Part shown: piece after piece, positions 19,515 to 32,522 of the stretch | Numbering within the stretch: the stretch's first letter is position 1 | How the letters are laid out: the number at the start of each line of letters is the position of its first letter | Assembly (NCBI GenBank): GCA_913057685.1 | Contig: CAJXOA010000009.1 | Coordinates: 1-63,463 of the forward strand | Direction: 5' to 3' | Source of the DNA: an uncultured Trueperaceae bacterium | GTDB lineage: Bacteria > Deinococcota > Deinococci > Deinococcales > Trueperaceae | DNA: 63,463 nt | Notes under the pieces: model-generated | What the model was told of the DNA's origin: nothing | The model's database searches: none | What the model saw: the letters and a program-made list of their open reading frames with translations, nothing else | Program-made: the position numbers and the translations under genes

Positions 19515-19930
19515 CCTTCGCGCTGGTGAACGTCGCGACCCTCCCCTGGTGGGGGTCGATGCTGTTGTTCCCGCGGACGCCGGCGACGGTGCGGATGGTG
19601 ACGTCGCCGTGGCCGTTCGTCGCCCTCGCCGGGGTGTACGCCCTCCTGCTGCTCACGGCGGTCGTGGGGGGCGACGCACCCGCGTCGCTGGAGGCGTCCG
19701 CCCTCGCGCGGGCGGCCGCCAGCCCGGCGGGGTTCCTGACGTTGTGGACGCACGTCGTCGCGCTGGACCTGTTCGTGGGGACGTGGATCTTCCGCGACGC
19801 GCGGTACTACGGGCGCCTGCCCCGCGTCGAGCTGCTGCTCACCTGGTTCGCGGGGCCCGTCGGTCTGGGGCTGTACCTGTGGCGCCGCCGCGCCTGGCGC
19901 GGGCCGGGCGGCGCGCGCGTCGTGAACTGA
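19505..19930 (+). CDS. ABA4-like (DUF4281) membrane protein
   Basis: 141 residues with four hydrophobic segments (about 5-22, 35-53, 75-95, 105-125). The WTHVVALDLFVGTWIFRDA stretch is typical of the ABA4-like family, whose plant member takes part in neoxanthin formation. A role in carotenoid or membrane lipid chemistry is possible but unproven. GTG start inside the end of dtd. Converges on carA, 6 bases away. Confidence 0.8.
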   Translation: MDVTFALVNVATLPWWGSMLLFPRTPATVRMVTSPWPFVALAGVYALLLLTAVVGGDAPASLEASALARAAASPAGFLTLWTHVVALDLFVGTWIFRDARYYGRLPRVELLLTWFAGPVGLGLYLWRRRAWRGPGGARVVN

Positions 19931-19936
19931 GCGCCG

Positions 19937-21088
<1,152 letters not shown>

Positions 21089-21192
21089 GGCACCTCCTGG
21101 AGCGTGATGGTAGCACCTGCGCGGCGGTGCGCCGTGCCCTGCGGGACGGCGCGCGCACGTCGATTCGCTATGGTGCCCGCCGGAGGTGCTCC

Positions 21193-23349
21193 GTGTCCGA
21201 CGCATCGGACGGTTTGGTGCTGCACCACGTCAGCGTGCACGGCCTCATCCGAGGCCACGATCTCGAACTCGGGCGCGACGCCGACACCGGCGGGCAGACG
21301 ACGTACGTCGTCGAGCTCGCGCGGGCGCTCGGCCGCCACGAACGCGTGGCGAAGGTCGTGCTCTTCACCCGCCTCGTCGACGACGAGCGCGTGTCCGACG
21401 ACTACGCCGAACCGATCGAGGTGCTGGGGCCGGGCGCGACCCTGGTCCGCATCCGCGCCGGCGGCGGCCGCTACCGCCGCAAGGAGACGCTCTGGCCGCA
21501 CCTGGACGCGTTCGTGAACGGCATGATGCGCTACTACCGCGAGACCGGCGAGACGCCCGACCTGCTGCACGGGCACTACGCCGACGCCGGAGCCGTCGCG
21601 AAGGAGGTCGCGGCGCGGCTCGGCGTGCCGTTGATCTTCACCGGGCACAGCCTCGGCCGCAACAAGCGGCGGGTGCTGCGCAACGCCGGCGTCGACGACG
21701 AGGCGATCGAGTCGCGCTACCACGTCGCCCACCGGGTCGCCGTCGAGGAGGACCTGCTGCGCAGCGCCGACCGGGTGGTGGCCAGCACCCGGCACGAGGT
21801 CGAGCACGGCTACGAACTCTACGAGGCGCACACGTCGGCGGACTACCTGGTGCTGCCGCCCGGCACCGACGTCGACCGCTTCTACCCCTGGTACTACGAC
21901 GTCGACGAATCGATCGACCCCGGTCCGGAGGTCGTCGAGGCGCGCGTCCGGATGCGCCGCGAACTCGACCGCTTCCTCACCGACCCCGAGAAACCGCTGA
22001 TCCTGGCGATCAGCCGCCCCGACAAACGCAAGAACATCGACGGGCTCATCGACGCCTACGGCACGAACAAGGAGCTGCAGAGCCTCGCGAACCTGGCGGT
22101 CTTCGCCGGCGTCCGCAAGGACATCGAGGCGATGAGCGACAACGAACGCGAGGTCCTCACCGACCTGCTCCTGCGCATGGACCGCTACGACCTGTACGGC
22201 AAGCTGGCGCTGCCCAAGCGCCACGACCCCGACACCGACATTCCGGTCCTCTACCGCCTCGCCGCCGAACGCGGCGGGGTGTTCATCAACCCCGCCCTCG
22301 TCGAGAACTTCGGGATCACCCTCATCGAGGCGTCCGCGTCGGGCCTCCCGGTCGTCTCCACCGACCACGGTGGGCCGAAGGAGATCCTGGCGCACTGCGG
22401 TTCGGGGAAGCTGGTCGACGCCCGCGATACCGAAGCGATCCAGGCCGCCCTCACGTCGATCCTCGTCGACGAGGAGGCGTGGGGGCGCTACAGCCGCGCC
22501 GGCGTCGAGGGGGTCCGCGAGCACTACAGTTGGCGGGCGCACGTCTCGACGTACCTCGACGCCGTCGCCCCCCTCGCCGAAGCGCCGCCACCGAAACCGT
22601 GGCGGGGGACGGTCGGCCGCGACCTGTTGGCCGCCGACGCCCTCCTCGTGAGCGACATCGACGGCACCCTGATCGGGGGGGAGGACGACGACGCCGCGCT
22701 CGCCGAGCTGAGCGAAGCGCTCGCGGCGAACCGGATCGCGTTCGCCGTCGCGTCGGGCCGCCGGCTGGCGCTCGTCGAGGAGGCGATCGCCGGCGGCCTG
22801 CCCGACCCGCTGGCGATCGTGACCGACGTCGGGACCGACGTGGTCTACGGACCCGAGCGCCGGCCCGACGGCGGCTACCGCCGCCGCATCGAACGGGAGT
22901 GGGACGCGGACGCGGTCCGCGCGACGCTGCTCGAGGCCGGCCTCACGCCGCAGGAGGACGCCGCGCAGACGCCGCGCAAGGTCAGCTTCTTCCTCGAGGA
23001 CGCGGGCCGCGTCGGCGAGCTCCGCGCGGCGCTCGAGGCGCGCGGCCTGAAGGCCCGCCTGATCGCCTCGCACGGCGCCTACCTCGACGCCCTCCCCGCC
23101 CGGGCGGGCAAGGACGCCGCCGTGCGGTGGTTGGCGGAGACGTGGGGGTTCGATCCAAAACGGATCGTGGTCGCGGGCGACAGCGGCAACGACGAAGCGA
23201 TGTTGACGGCGAAGACGCCGGCGATCGTCGTCGGCAACCACCACGGCGAACTCGCGCACCTGCGCGGGCGGCGCGGCGTGCGCTTCGCGCGCGCCGGGTA
23301 CGCCGCCGGCGTCCTGGAGGGCCTCCGGGCGCTCGGCTTCGTCCGCTGA
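21193..23349 (+). CDS. Sucrose-phosphate synthase fused to a HAD phosphatase
   Basis: Makes sucrose 6-phosphate from UDP-glucose and fructose 6-phosphate and probably dephosphorylates it. The GT-B part (1-480) has the SPS-like opening [40 protein letters not shown] and the GT4 E-x7-E motif ENFGITLIE. The C-terminal part (about 490-718) is an SPP-like HAD domain with [10 protein letters not shown] and [15 protein letters not shown] start with GGAGG 6 bases before; TATGGT at 21169-21174 is a likely -10. Sucrose as a compatible solute or as substrate for the amylosucrase is a reasonable inference. Confidence 0.9.
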   Translation: MSDASDGLVLHHVSVHGLIRGHDLELGRDADTGGQTTYVVELARALGRHERVAKVVLFTRLVDDERVSDDYAEPIEVLGPGATLVRIRAGGGRYRRKETLWPHLDAFVNGMMRYYRETGETPDLLHGHYADAGAVAKEVAARLGVPLIFTGHSLGRNKRRVLRNAGVDDEAIESRYHVAHRVAVEEDLLRSADRVVASTRHEVEHGYELYEAHTSADYLVLPPGTDVDRFYPWYYDVDESIDPGPEVVEARVRMRRELDRFLTDPEKPLILAISRPDKRKNIDGLIDAYGTNKELQSLANLAVFAGVRKDIEAMSDNEREVLTDLLLRMDRYDLYGKLALPKRHDPDTDIPVLYRLAAERGGVFINPALVENFGITLIEASASGLPVVSTDHGGPKEILAHCGSGKLVDARDTEAIQAALTSILVDEEAWGRYSRAGVEGVREHYSWRAHVSTYLDAVAPLAEAPPPKPWRGTVGRDLLAADALLVSDIDGTLIGGEDDDAALAELSEALAANRIAFAVASGRRLALVEEAIAGGLPDPLAIVTDVGTDVVYGPERRPDGGYRRRIEREWDADAVRATLLEAGLTPQEDAAQTPRKVSFFLEDAGRVGELRAALEARGLKARLIASHGAYLDALPARAGKDAAVRWLAETWGFDPKRIVVAGDSGNDEAMLTAKTPAIVVGNHHGELAHLRGRRGVRFARAGYAAGVLEGLRALGFVR

Positions 23350-23359
23350 CCCCCGCGCG

Positions 23360-23409
23360 GGCGGGGCTAGGCGGGGTCCGGCGGGGTCCGGCGGGGTCAG
23401 GCGGGGAAC
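23360..23409. repeat. 10-bp minisatellite, five units
   Basis: Five units of GGCGGGG plus three bases (CTA, TCC, TCC, TCA, AAC). It fills the gap between the convergent SPS and GlmU-like genes and contains the stop codon of the latter. Confidence 0.8.
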
Positions 23410-24392
23410 GTCGCGTCGGTCGCCACCGTGTGGGGGGGGACCGACGCGCCGGGCGCGACCGTGCAGCCGCGCAGGTGGGCGGCCGCCCCGACGTGCGCGC
23501 CCTCCCCCACCCGCGTGCCGCGCTGCAGCACGACGCCGGGCTCGAGCACCACGTCGGGCGCCAGCTCGACGTCGTCGTGCAGGTGGACGGTGGCGGGCGC
23601 GAGGAAGGTGACGCCGGCCGCCATCCAGGCGGCGGCGAGGCGCGCTTGGGCGATGCCTTCGAGCCGCGCGAGGTCGCGGCGGTCGTTGGCGGCCGCCGCG
23701 TCGTCGGGATCGGTCAGGGGGGCGGCCCGCACCGGCGCGCCGTCCGCGACGCTGGCGGCCGCCAGGTCGGTCAGGTAGACCTCCCCCTGCGCGTTGTCCG
23801 CCCCGAGCGCCGCGAGGCGCGGCCAGACGTCGGGCCCCAGCAGGTACGTCCCGGCGTTCGTTTCGCGCACCGCGCGGGTCGCGGCGTCCGCGTCGGCCTC
23901 CTCGACGATGCGGGCGACGCCTCCGTCCCCGTCCCGCACGATCCGCCCCAACCCCGTGGGGTCGTCCACCGTCGCGGTCGCGACCGTCACACCCGCCCCC
24001 GGCGTCGCGCCGGTGGCGTGCACCGCGGCGAGCTCCGCGAGGGTCGCGGGGCGCACGAGCGCCCCATCGCCGTTCAGCACGAACGTCGAGGCGCCCGCCC
24101 GGACGGCGTCCGCCACGGCGTCGGTCGCGGCGGCGAGGGCGTCCCCCGTCCCGCGGGGGGCGGCCTGCCGCACGAAGCGGACGTCCTCGCCGGCGAGGGC
24201 GTCGCGCACCGCCGGCTCGCCCGCGCCGACGACGACGATCACGTCGCGGACGCCCGCACCGCGGGCGGCGCGCACGACGTGACCGACCATGGGGCGGCCC
24301 GCCACCTCGTGCACGACCTTCGGCCGCGTCGAACGCATGCGGGTCCCCTGGCCGGCGGCCAGGACCACCGCGACGGCGGGGACGTCGCTCAC
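23397..24392 (-). CDS. GlmU-like uridyltransferase with truncated acetyltransferase domain
   Basis: Resembles the N-terminal half of GlmU, which makes UDP-GlcNAc. The nucleotidyltransferase has VVLAAGQGTRMRSTRPKV, APRGTGDALAAA, NGDGALV (metal-binding Asp kept) and ADNAQGEVYLTD. Only about four left-handed beta-helix coils follow, and the protein stops at 331 residues rather than about 455. The acetyl-CoA site and the catalytic histidine of the C-terminal half are absent. The stop lies inside a 10-bp tandem repeat. GTG start in the lgt stop (GTGA). It could be an intact monofunctional enzyme or a remnant. Confidence 0.85.
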   Translation of the reverse strand: MSDVPAVAVVLAAGQGTRMRSTRPKVVHEVAGRPMVGHVVRAARGAGVRDVIVVVGAGEPAVRDALAGEDVRFVRQAAPRGTGDALAAATDAVADAVRAGASTFVLNGDGALVRPATLAELAAVHATGATPGAGVTVATATVDDPTGLGRIVRDGDGGVARIVEEADADAATRAVRETNAGTYLLGPDVWPRLAALGADNAQGEVYLTDLAAASVADGAPVRAAPLTDPDDAAAANDRRDLARLEGIAQARLAAAWMAAGVTFLAPATVHLHDDVELAPDVVLEPGVVLQRGTRVGEGAHVGAAAHLRGCTVAPGASVPPHTVATDATFPA

Positions 24393-25300
24393 CGTTTCGC
24401 GCGCTTCGTCAGGCGTTCCCGCCGGGGGCCGGCGTCGGGATCCATGCGCAGCAGCGCGTACGCCGCGACGAGGATCAGGGGGATCGACACGAGCTGCGTG
24501 AGGGTCAACAGGCCCACGCCGGCCTGCGCGTTCTCGTAGATCGGGAGGAACAACGGATTGTCGCGGAACGGCTCCTCGATGACGCTGCGGAGCAGCGAGT
24601 AGCCGAGGACGAACCAGGCGAAGACGAAGCCGGGCGTGCGGCTGCGGCGGAACGCCCACGCCAACAACGGGATCAACGCGACCCCGACCAGCGCGCCGTA
24701 GACCGGCGTGAGGTGCACGACGCACGCCTCCCCCGCCGGAACGCCGCTGCAGATGGGGGGCGCGTACGCCCACAGGTCGTCGCCGAAGATCACGCGCCCG
24801 ACCGCCCCGAACGTCTCGGTCCCACGCTCGGGCCAGGCGACCCCGATCGGCCAGTCGGTCAGGCGACCGCCGGTGTCGGTGCCGTTCATGACGTTGCCGA
24901 TGCGCCCCCCGATGATGCCGAAGGCGCCGACGGGCGTCAGGACGTCCAGCACCGCCCAGGGCCGAAGGCCGCGGCGGGGCGCCAGCACGAACAGCGCGAG
25001 GGCGATCCCGAGGATGCCCCCGTGGATGCTGATGCCGCCCTGCCAGATGGCGAACGCCGACAGCGGGTCGCCGCCGGGACCGAAGAACGGTCCGGGGCTG
25101 GTGACGACGAACACGAGGCGGGCCCCGACGAGGCCCGCGACGACCAGCCACGGCGCCAAATCCAGGAGCGCGTCGGTGTCCATGTCGCGCCGGCGCGCCT
25201 CGCGAAGGCTCCACGTCGAGCCGACGAGGACGCCCACGACGATGAGGAGGCCGTACCAACGGAGCGCCAAGGGCCCCAGTTCCACCATGATCGGATCCAT
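24389..25300 (-). CDS. lgt: Prolipoprotein diacylglyceryl transferase
   Basis: Transfers diacylglycerol from phosphatidylglycerol to the lipobox cysteine of prolipoproteins in the inner membrane. Multiple hydrophobic helices; SIHGGILGIALAL contains the conserved HGG, and the signature is IIGGRIGNVMNGTDTGG, where the usual NGE reads NGTD. RSVIEEPFRD near the C-terminus matches the family. ATG at 25300 with a purine-rich site before it; TAGGCT (25334-25329) is a plausible -10. The lipoprotein RlpA (32523-33374) is a likely client. Confidence 0.93.
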   Translation of the reverse strand: MDPIMVELGPLALRWYGLLIVVGVLVGSTWSLREARRRDMDTDALLDLAPWLVVAGLVGARLVFVVTSPGPFFGPGGDPLSAFAIWQGGISIHGGILGIALALFVLAPRRGLRPWAVLDVLTPVGAFGIIGGRIGNVMNGTDTGGRLTDWPIGVAWPERGTETFGAVGRVIFGDDLWAYAPPICSGVPAGEACVVHLTPVYGALVGVALIPLLAWAFRRSRTPGFVFAWFVLGYSLLRSVIEEPFRDNPLFLPIYENAQAGVGLLTLTQLVSIPLILVAAYALLRMDPDAGPRRERLTKRAKR

Positions 25301-25353
25301 CGAAACCTCGCTTCCTTGCGCGCGCCCAAGCCTAGCCCACATCGGGCGGGGAC

Positions 25354-25842
25354 TCACGCCAGGGCCGGCACCATCACCACCGCCATCGCGACGAGCACGA
25401 GCGCCTTCGCGACGACGCCGCCCACCGTGCCGGCGAACGCGCCGATCCCGGCGCGCACGGCGTCCGCCCCCGAACGCCCGGCGAGCACCTCCGCCGCGAC
25501 CGCCCCGACGAGCGCCCCGACGAGGAAGCCGAGGGGCGGCGCGGCGAACAGGCCGACGAGCGACCCGACGACGCCACCCCAGAAGCCGGCGCGGCCCGCC
25601 CCCCCGAGCTTCGCGCCGATCGCGCCCGCCAGCAGGTCGACGACCTGCGCGACGACCGCGAGGACCGCGACCCACACGAGCGGGGCGGCGCCGACGACCT
25701 CGAACCCGCGGATCCAGGCGGCGGCGAGCGCGCCGACGGCGACGAGCGGCACGCCGGGCAGGACCGGCAGGAGGACGCCGGCGATCCCCACCAGCCACGA
25801 CGCCCCGAACACGACGTACGCCAGGACCAACGCCGTGCTCAC
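25354..25842 (-). CDS. DUF456 membrane protein
   Basis: 162 residues, almost entirely hydrophobic, with a glycine-rich helical pattern (GVVGSLVGLFAAPPLGFLVG, GAVAAEVLAGRS) typical of DUF456. Function unknown. The GTG lies within the stop codon of the upstream Mog-like gene (GTGA at 25839-25842). lgt starts 53 bases downstream with its own promoter. Confidence 0.85.
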   Translation of the reverse strand: MSTALVLAYVVFGASWLVGIAGVLLPVLPGVPLVAVGALAAAWIRGFEVVGAAPLVWVAVLAVVAQVVDLLAGAIGAKLGGAGRAGFWGGVVGSLVGLFAAPPLGFLVGALVGAVAAEVLAGRSGADAVRAGIGAFAGTVGGVVAKALVLVAMAVVMVPALA

Positions 25843-26348
25843 GCGTGCCAGGCGCTCGGGTCGCCGCGCCCCTCGCCGCGCAGGACGTCCAGCGCGTGCG
25901 GGAGGACGTCGAGGATCGCCTCCAGCGACTCCCGCGCCCCCTTCGCGCTGCCCGGGAGGTTCACGATCATCGTGCCGCCCCGCACGCCGACCACCGCCCG
26001 CGACAACGCCGCCTTGGGGGTGGCCTGCATGCCGACGGCGCGCATGCGTTCGGCGAGGCCGGGCACCTCGCGGTCCAGCACGTCGCGCGTCGCCTCCGGC
26101 GTCCGGTCGCGCGCCCCGAGGCCGGTCCCCCCGATCGTGAGGACCAGGTCGGCGTCGCCGCCGTCGCACCACAGGCGCAGGCGAGCGCGGAGGCGGGGCC
26201 GTTCGTCGGGCAGCAGTTCGTAGCCGACCTCCTCGAACGGCGCGCCGGCGTGCGCGCCGAGGGCGGCGCGGACGGCGTCGGCGGCGGTGTCCTCGCGCTC
26301 GCCGGCGGCGCCCTTGTCGGACAGCGTGACCAGCACCGTGCGGTACAT
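25839..26348 (-). CDS. Molybdenum cofactor biosynthesis protein, MogA/MoaB family
   Basis: Adenylylates molybdopterin before molybdenum insertion. The 169-residue protein has [15 protein letters not shown], the MPT-binding [18 protein letters not shown] and [17 protein letters not shown]. Mog and MoaB cannot be separated by eye. No other moa or moe gene is nearby. TACCCT lies 7 bases before the ATG, giving a leaderless start. Confidence 0.9.
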   Translation of the reverse strand: MYRTVLVTLSDKGAAGEREDTAADAVRAALGAHAGAPFEEVGYELLPDERPRLRARLRLWCDGGDADLVLTIGGTGLGARDRTPEATRDVLDREVPGLAERMRAVGMQATPKAALSRAVVGVRGGTMIVNLPGSAKGARESLEAILDVLPHALDVLRGEGRGDPSAWHA

Positions 26349-26355
26349 CGCGTGC

Positions 26356-26361
26356 AGGGTA
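26356..26361 (-). promoter_or_regulatory. Leaderless-type -10, Mog/MoaB gene
   Basis: TACCCT on the minus strand, 7 bases before the ATG at 26348. Confidence 0.6.
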
Positions 26362-26396
26362 CCCCGGCGCCGCGGCCGGGCGGCGCGCCGCTGCGG

Positions 26397-26402
26397 TAGG
26401 GT
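26397..26402 (+). promoter_or_regulatory. Probable -10 of sucCD
   Basis: TAGGGT followed by an 80-base leader with two small GC hairpins (around 26407-26445). No clear -35. The leader ends in AGGAGG (26477-26482). Confidence 0.4.
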
Positions 26403-26489
26403 GCGGCCGTTCGCGCGGCCCGCCCCCACGGGCGGTCCGCGGTGGCGCCCGCGCGCGGCGTGGGACACCCCCCTCCAGGAGGAACCAGC

Positions 26490-27713
26490 GTGAAGATTCA
26501 CGAGTACCAAGCGAAACGCCTGATGGCCGAGCGGGGCCTCGCGGTGCCGGAGGGCCGCGTGGCGACCACGCCGGAGGAGGCGGTCGCGGCGGTCGGTCCG
26601 CTCGTCGAGGCGGGCGGCTCCAGCGTCGTCGTCGTCAAGTCGCAGATCCACGCCGGTGGGCGCGGCAAGGGCCGCTTCGTCGAGCACCCCGACCTCGCCG
26701 GCGTGAACGTCGTCACCGACGGCGTCGAGGGCGGCGTCCCGTCGGCGGAGGCGAAGGTCCGCGCGCTCGCGGAGACGATGCTCGGCTCGACGCTGGTGAC
26801 GGTGCAGACCGGCGAGACCGGCACGCCGGTTCGACGCCTGTACGTCGAGCAGGGCGTCGCCATCGCCCGCGAGCTGTACCTCTCCGTCCTCCTCGACCGG
26901 GCGACCGGCCGGAACCTGATGATGGCGTCGACGGAGGGCGGCACGGAGATCGAGGAGGTCGCCGACGCGACCCCGGAGAAGATCCTGCGCGAAACGATCG
27001 ATCCCGCCGTCGGCCTCGCCGATTTCCAAGCCCGCCGGCTGGCGCTCGGGTTGGGCCTCGCCGGCGACGCGGCGAAGAACGGGATGCAGTTCATGAAGGC
27101 GCTCGCGGCGTTCGCCGCGGAGATGGACACCGACCTGGTGGAGATCAACCCGCTCGTCGTCACCGAGGACGACCGGGTGTTGGCGCTCGACGGGAAGATG
27201 GGCTTCGACGACAACGCGTTGTTCCGCCACCCGGGCGTCGCGGAGCTCCGCGACGAGGCGGAGGAGGACCCCGCGGAGCGCGAGGCGGGCGCGTACGGCC
27301 TGAGCTTCATCAAGCTCGACGGCAGCATCGGCTGCCTCGTGAACGGTGCCGGCCTGGCGATGGCGACGATGGACACCATCAAGCAGGTGGGCGGGGAACC
27401 GGCGAACTTCCTGGACGTCGGCGGCGGCGCGACGACGGAGAACGTCACCGCGGCGTTCAAGATCATCACGCGCGACCCGAACGTCAAGGGGATCTTCGTC
27501 AACATCTTCGGGGGCATCATGAAGTGCGACGTGATCGCCGAAGGCGTCGTCGAGGCGGTCCGCCAGGTCGGCCTCGACGTGCCGCTCGTCGTGCGGTTGG
27601 AGGGAACGAACGTGGAGCTCGGAAAACGGATCATCGACGCGTCGGACCTCGACGTCGTCAGCGCGGACGACATGAAGGACGGCGCGCAGAAGATCGTGGA
27701 GGCGACCCGATGA
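26490..27713 (+). CDS. sucC: Succinyl-CoA synthetase beta subunit
   Basis: ATP-grasp subunit of the TCA-cycle enzyme that couples succinyl-CoA to nucleotide triphosphate. It begins [16 protein letters not shown], has [12 protein letters not shown], the [16 protein letters not shown] metal-binding region and [17 protein letters not shown]. Length 407. The GTG has AGGAGG 7 bases before it. The Asp/Glu and Asn residues of the grasp site are kept; ATP or GTP preference cannot be read. ATGA overlap with sucD. Confidence 0.97.
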   Translation: MKIHEYQAKRLMAERGLAVPEGRVATTPEEAVAAVGPLVEAGGSSVVVVKSQIHAGGRGKGRFVEHPDLAGVNVVTDGVEGGVPSAEAKVRALAETMLGSTLVTVQTGETGTPVRRLYVEQGVAIARELYLSVLLDRATGRNLMMASTEGGTEIEEVADATPEKILRETIDPAVGLADFQARRLALGLGLAGDAAKNGMQFMKALAAFAAEMDTDLVEINPLVVTEDDRVLALDGKMGFDDNALFRHPGVAELRDEAEEDPAEREAGAYGLSFIKLDGSIGCLVNGAGLAMATMDTIKQVGGEPANFLDVGGGATTENVTAAFKIITRDPNVKGIFVNIFGGIMKCDVIAEGVVEAVRQVGLDVPLVVRLEGTNVELGKRIIDASDLDVVSADDMKDGAQKIVEATR

Positions 27714-28648
27714 GCGTGCTCGTCGGACGCGACACGAAACTCCTGGTGCAGGGCATGGGCGGCGCCGGCCGCTTCCATACCGACACCGCGATCGCCTACG
27801 GCACGAACGTCGTGGCGGGCGTGCACCCCGGCAAGGGCGGCACGAGCCTGCGCTTCGAGGGGACGACCGACGCCAGCGGCGTGCCCGGCCGCGACGCGAC
27901 GTACGCCGTCGACGTCCCGATGTTCGAAACCGTCCGCGACGCCGTCGCCGCGACCGGCGCGAACGCCAGCGTCGTGTACGTCCCGCCCGCCGGCGCGGCG
28001 GACGCGATCCTCGAGGCGGCGGACGCCGGCCTGGAGCTGGTCGTCGCCATCACCGAAGGCATCCCGGTGCAGGACATGGTGGTCGTCAAGCGGGCGCTGC
28101 AGGGCACCGGCACCCGGTTGATCGGGCCGAACTGTCCCGGCGTCATCACGCCGCACGCCTGCAAGATCGGCATCATGCCCGGCTACATCCACGCGGGCGG
28201 ACGCATCGGCGTCGTCAGCCGCTCGGGAACCCTGACGTACGAGGCGGTGAAGCAGTTGAGCGACGTCGGCCTCGGCCAGACGACCGCCGTCGGCATCGGC
28301 GGCGATCCGGTGAACGGCACGAACTTCGTCGACGTCCTGACGATGTTCCGCGACGACCCCGCCACCGAGGGCGTCATCATGATCGGGGAGATCGGCGGGA
28401 CGGCGGAGGAGGACGCCGCCGCCTGGATCGCCGAGCACCTCGACAAGCCGGTCGCGGGCTTCATCGCCGGGACGACCGCCCCGCCCGGGAAGCGCATGGG
28501 GCACGCCGGCGCGATCGTGTCGGGCGGCAAGGGCACCGCGGACGCGAAGATCGCGGCGCTCGAGGGCGCCGGCGTCGTCCTCGCCCCCACCCCGACCGAC
28601 ATGGGGGCGGCGATGATGGACGCCATGAAGCGCGCCGGACGGGCGTAG
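27710..28648 (+). CDS. sucD: Succinyl-CoA synthetase alpha subunit
   Basis: CoA-binding subunit carrying the phosphohistidine. Signatures are [35 protein letters not shown] and the active-site [17 protein letters not shown]. Length 312. Starts inside the sucC stop (ATGA), and its stop shares one base with the xpt start (TAGTG). Confidence 0.97.
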   Translation: MSVLVGRDTKLLVQGMGGAGRFHTDTAIAYGTNVVAGVHPGKGGTSLRFEGTTDASGVPGRDATYAVDVPMFETVRDAVAATGANASVVYVPPAGAADAILEAADAGLELVVAITEGIPVQDMVVVKRALQGTGTRLIGPNCPGVITPHACKIGIMPGYIHAGGRIGVVSRSGTLTYEAVKQLSDVGLGQTTAVGIGGDPVNGTNFVDVLTMFRDDPATEGVIMIGEIGGTAEEDAAAWIAEHLDKPVAGFIAGTTAPPGKRMGHAGAIVSGGKGTADAKIAALEGAGVVLAPTPTDMGAAMMDAMKRAGRA

Positions 28649-29259
28649 TGGAGGCGCTCGTCCGCCGCATCGCGGACGAGGGGACCGTCACCGCCGACGG
28701 CCTGCTGCGCGTCGACGGCTTCGTCAACCACCGCCTCGATCCCGCCTTCGTTCTGGAGGCGGGATCGACGCTCTCCGCGCGGCTCGAGGCGGCCGGCGCG
28801 GCGCCCCCCGACCTGATCCTGACCGCCGAAGCGTCCGGCGTCGCGCCGGCCTTCGGGGTGGCCGCCGCCCGCGACGTGCCGCTGCTGGTCGCCCGCAAGC
28901 GGATCCCGGGGACGTGGACGCCGCCGATCCTCCGGCGCGACGTCGCGAGCCGGACGCACGGCGGCGTCGCGACCCTCGCGCTGCGCGCCGAGCACCTCCC
29001 GGCCGGCGCGCGGGTGTGGCTGATCGACGACGTCCTGGCGCGCGGCGCGACGCCCGCCGGCCTCGCGCAGCTCGCGGCGGACGCCGGCGCGCACGTCGGT
29101 GGGGTGGGCGTGTGGATCGAGAAGGCGGCGGAGGGCGGTCGCGCCGCGCTGGCGGACGTCGGCGCACCGGTCGCCGCCCTCGCGGTCGTCGAGGCGCTCC
29201 ATCGCCCCGGGACGCCGGAGGGTGGGCCCGCGGGGCGGGCGGTCGTGCGCGGCGGTTGA
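28648..29259 (+). CDS. xpt: Xanthine phosphoribosyltransferase-like
   Basis: Salvages xanthine (or a related purine) with PRPP to give XMP. The Xpt-type N-terminus MEALVRRIADEGTV, GFVNHRLDP, the EASGVAP loop and the PRPP motif VWLIDDVLARGATPAGL are present. 203 residues. GTG start overlaps the sucD stop by one base, an odd partner for a TCA-cycle operon. Confidence 0.88.
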   Translation: MEALVRRIADEGTVTADGLLRVDGFVNHRLDPAFVLEAGSTLSARLEAAGAAPPDLILTAEASGVAPAFGVAAARDVPLLVARKRIPGTWTPPILRRDVASRTHGGVATLALRAEHLPAGARVWLIDDVLARGATPAGLAQLAADAGAHVGGVGVWIEKAAEGGRAALADVGAPVAALAVVEALHRPGTPEGGPAGRAVVRGG

Positions 29260-29260
29260 C

Positions 29261-30292
29261 GTGCCCCGCGGTCGCTACGCCCCCTCCCCCACCGGCGGGC
29301 AACACCTCGGCAACGCCCGCACCGCCCTCGTCGCCTGGGCCCGCGCCCGCGACGCGGGGTTCGTCGTGCGGGTCGAGGACCTCGACGCCGCCCGGACGGT
29401 GCCCGCCGCGGTCGAGGGGAACCTCGACGAACTGCGCTGGTTGGGGCTGACCTGGGACGAGGGGCCGGACGTCGGCGGGCCGCACGCGCCCTACCGCCAG
29501 TCGGAGCGGACCGCGGCGTACGCCGCGGCGCTCGCGACGCTGGAGGCGGCCGGCGCGACGTTCGCCTGCTACCTGTCGCGCAAGGACCTCCGCACCCTGG
29601 CGTCCGCCCCGCACGCCGGCGAGCCGGGCGGCGAAGGGGGGCGCGGCGCCTACGGCCCGCGCGAGCGGGCGGAGAACGCCCGCGTCGCGGCGGCGAAGGC
29701 GGCGGCCGGGAAGCGCCCCGCGATCCGCGTCGCGGTGCCCGCCACCGAGGTCGAGGTCGCGGACGCGCGCCTCGGGACGCTCCGCATCCCCCTGCACGAG
29801 GCGGTCGGGGACGCCGTCCTGCGGCGCGCGGACGGGGTGTGGGCGTACCACCTGGCGGTCGCCGTCGACGACGGCGCGATGGGCGTCGCGGAGGTCGTGC
29901 GCGGCCGCGACCTGCTGCCCTCCGCGGCGCTGCAGGTGCACCTGCAGCGGGCGCTGGGGACGACGCCCCCGTCGTTCCTGCACGTCCCGCTGTTGCTCGA
30001 CGGCGACGGGGCGCGCCTCGCGAAGCGGCGCGGGGCGGGCACCCTGCACGCCCTGCGCGCGCGGGGGGTCCCGCCGGAGCGGGTGGTCGGCCTGTTGGCG
30101 TGGACGTTGGGGGTCACGGCGCGCCCCACGCCGCTCGCCGCCGACGAGGTCGCCGCCGCCTTCACGGTCGAGGCGACGCCTCCGCACCCGGTCGTCCTGA
30201 CGCGCGAGGCGCTCGCCTGGCTGGAGGGCGGCCCCACGCCGGACGGCCCTCCGGTCGCCGGCCCGCTGGACGCCGGCGGGGGTGGGGCGTAG
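29261..30292 (+). CDS. gluQ: Glutamyl-Q tRNA(Asp) synthetase-like protein
   Basis: Truncated GluRS paralogue that attaches glutamate to queuosine in tRNA-Asp. It has the class I HIGH-type motif in [30 protein letters not shown] and a degenerate KMSKS (ARLAKRRG). At 343 residues it lacks an anticodon-binding domain. The zinc site of this family (CxC...Y...C) is not kept: the region reads [12 protein letters not shown] with one cysteine. GTG one base after the xpt stop. Its TAG stop is part of the -10 of the trp leader. Confidence 0.87.
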   Translation: MPRGRYAPSPTGGQHLGNARTALVAWARARDAGFVVRVEDLDAARTVPAAVEGNLDELRWLGLTWDEGPDVGGPHAPYRQSERTAAYAAALATLEAAGATFACYLSRKDLRTLASAPHAGEPGGEGGRGAYGPRERAENARVAAAKAAAGKRPAIRVAVPATEVEVADARLGTLRIPLHEAVGDAVLRRADGVWAYHLAVAVDDGAMGVAEVVRGRDLLPSAALQVHLQRALGTTPPSFLHVPLLLDGDGARLAKRRGAGTLHALRARGVPPERVVGLLAWTLGVTARPTPLAADEVAAAFTVEATPPHPVVLTREALAWLEGGPTPDGPPVAGPLDAGGGGA

Positions 30293-30295
30293 ACT
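30290..30295 (+). promoter_or_regulatory. Leaderless-type -10 of the trp leader
   Basis: TAGACT, 6 bases before the ATG of trpL. Its first three bases are the gluQ stop codon. Confidence 0.65.
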
Positions 30296-30301
30296 CGGGC
30301 C

Positions 30302-30400
30302 ATGCGTGCACGACCTCGGGTCCGCACCCCCCGCGCGTTCAAACGCCGCCACCAACGCTGGTGGCGTCGCGGGTCGTCGGTCCCCCCCGCGCGGCCGTAG
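30302..30400 (+). CDS. trpL: trp operon leader peptide
   Basis: A 32-residue reading frame immediately upstream of trpBA, with two adjacent Trp codons (TGG TGG at 30359-30364, residues 20-21, context HQRWWRRG). Arginine-rich and without homology to an enzyme. The ATG sits 6 bases after TAGACT, so the leader peptide itself would be translated from a leaderless mRNA. Ribosome stalling on the Trp codons when charged tRNA-Trp is scarce would control downstream folding. Confidence 0.8.
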   Translation: MRARPRVRTPRAFKRRHQRWWRRGSSVPPARP

Positions 30401-30429
30401 GTCGGTCCGCGCCCTCCCGACGATCCCGC
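30347..30429 (+). promoter_or_regulatory. trp attenuator structures
   Basis: Two competing folds. A pause hairpin CGCCACCA/TGGTGGCG (30347-30354 with 30359-30366) contains the Trp codons. A longer stem pairs 30369-30380 with 30417-30429 (12 bp with one bulged T). No T-run follows, so control could be at trpB translation or through a non-canonical terminator. Confidence 0.55.
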
Positions 30430-30463
30430 TCGCCCCGACGTTCGAGCCCTTCGCGAGAGGTGA

Positions 30464-32518
<2,055 letters not shown>

Positions 32519-32522
32519 CCCG

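Noticed and set aside
21186-24539. A 1117-residue plus-strand frame through the SPS gene
   Set aside because: Arginine/alanine-rich shadow in another frame of the SPS-SPP gene.
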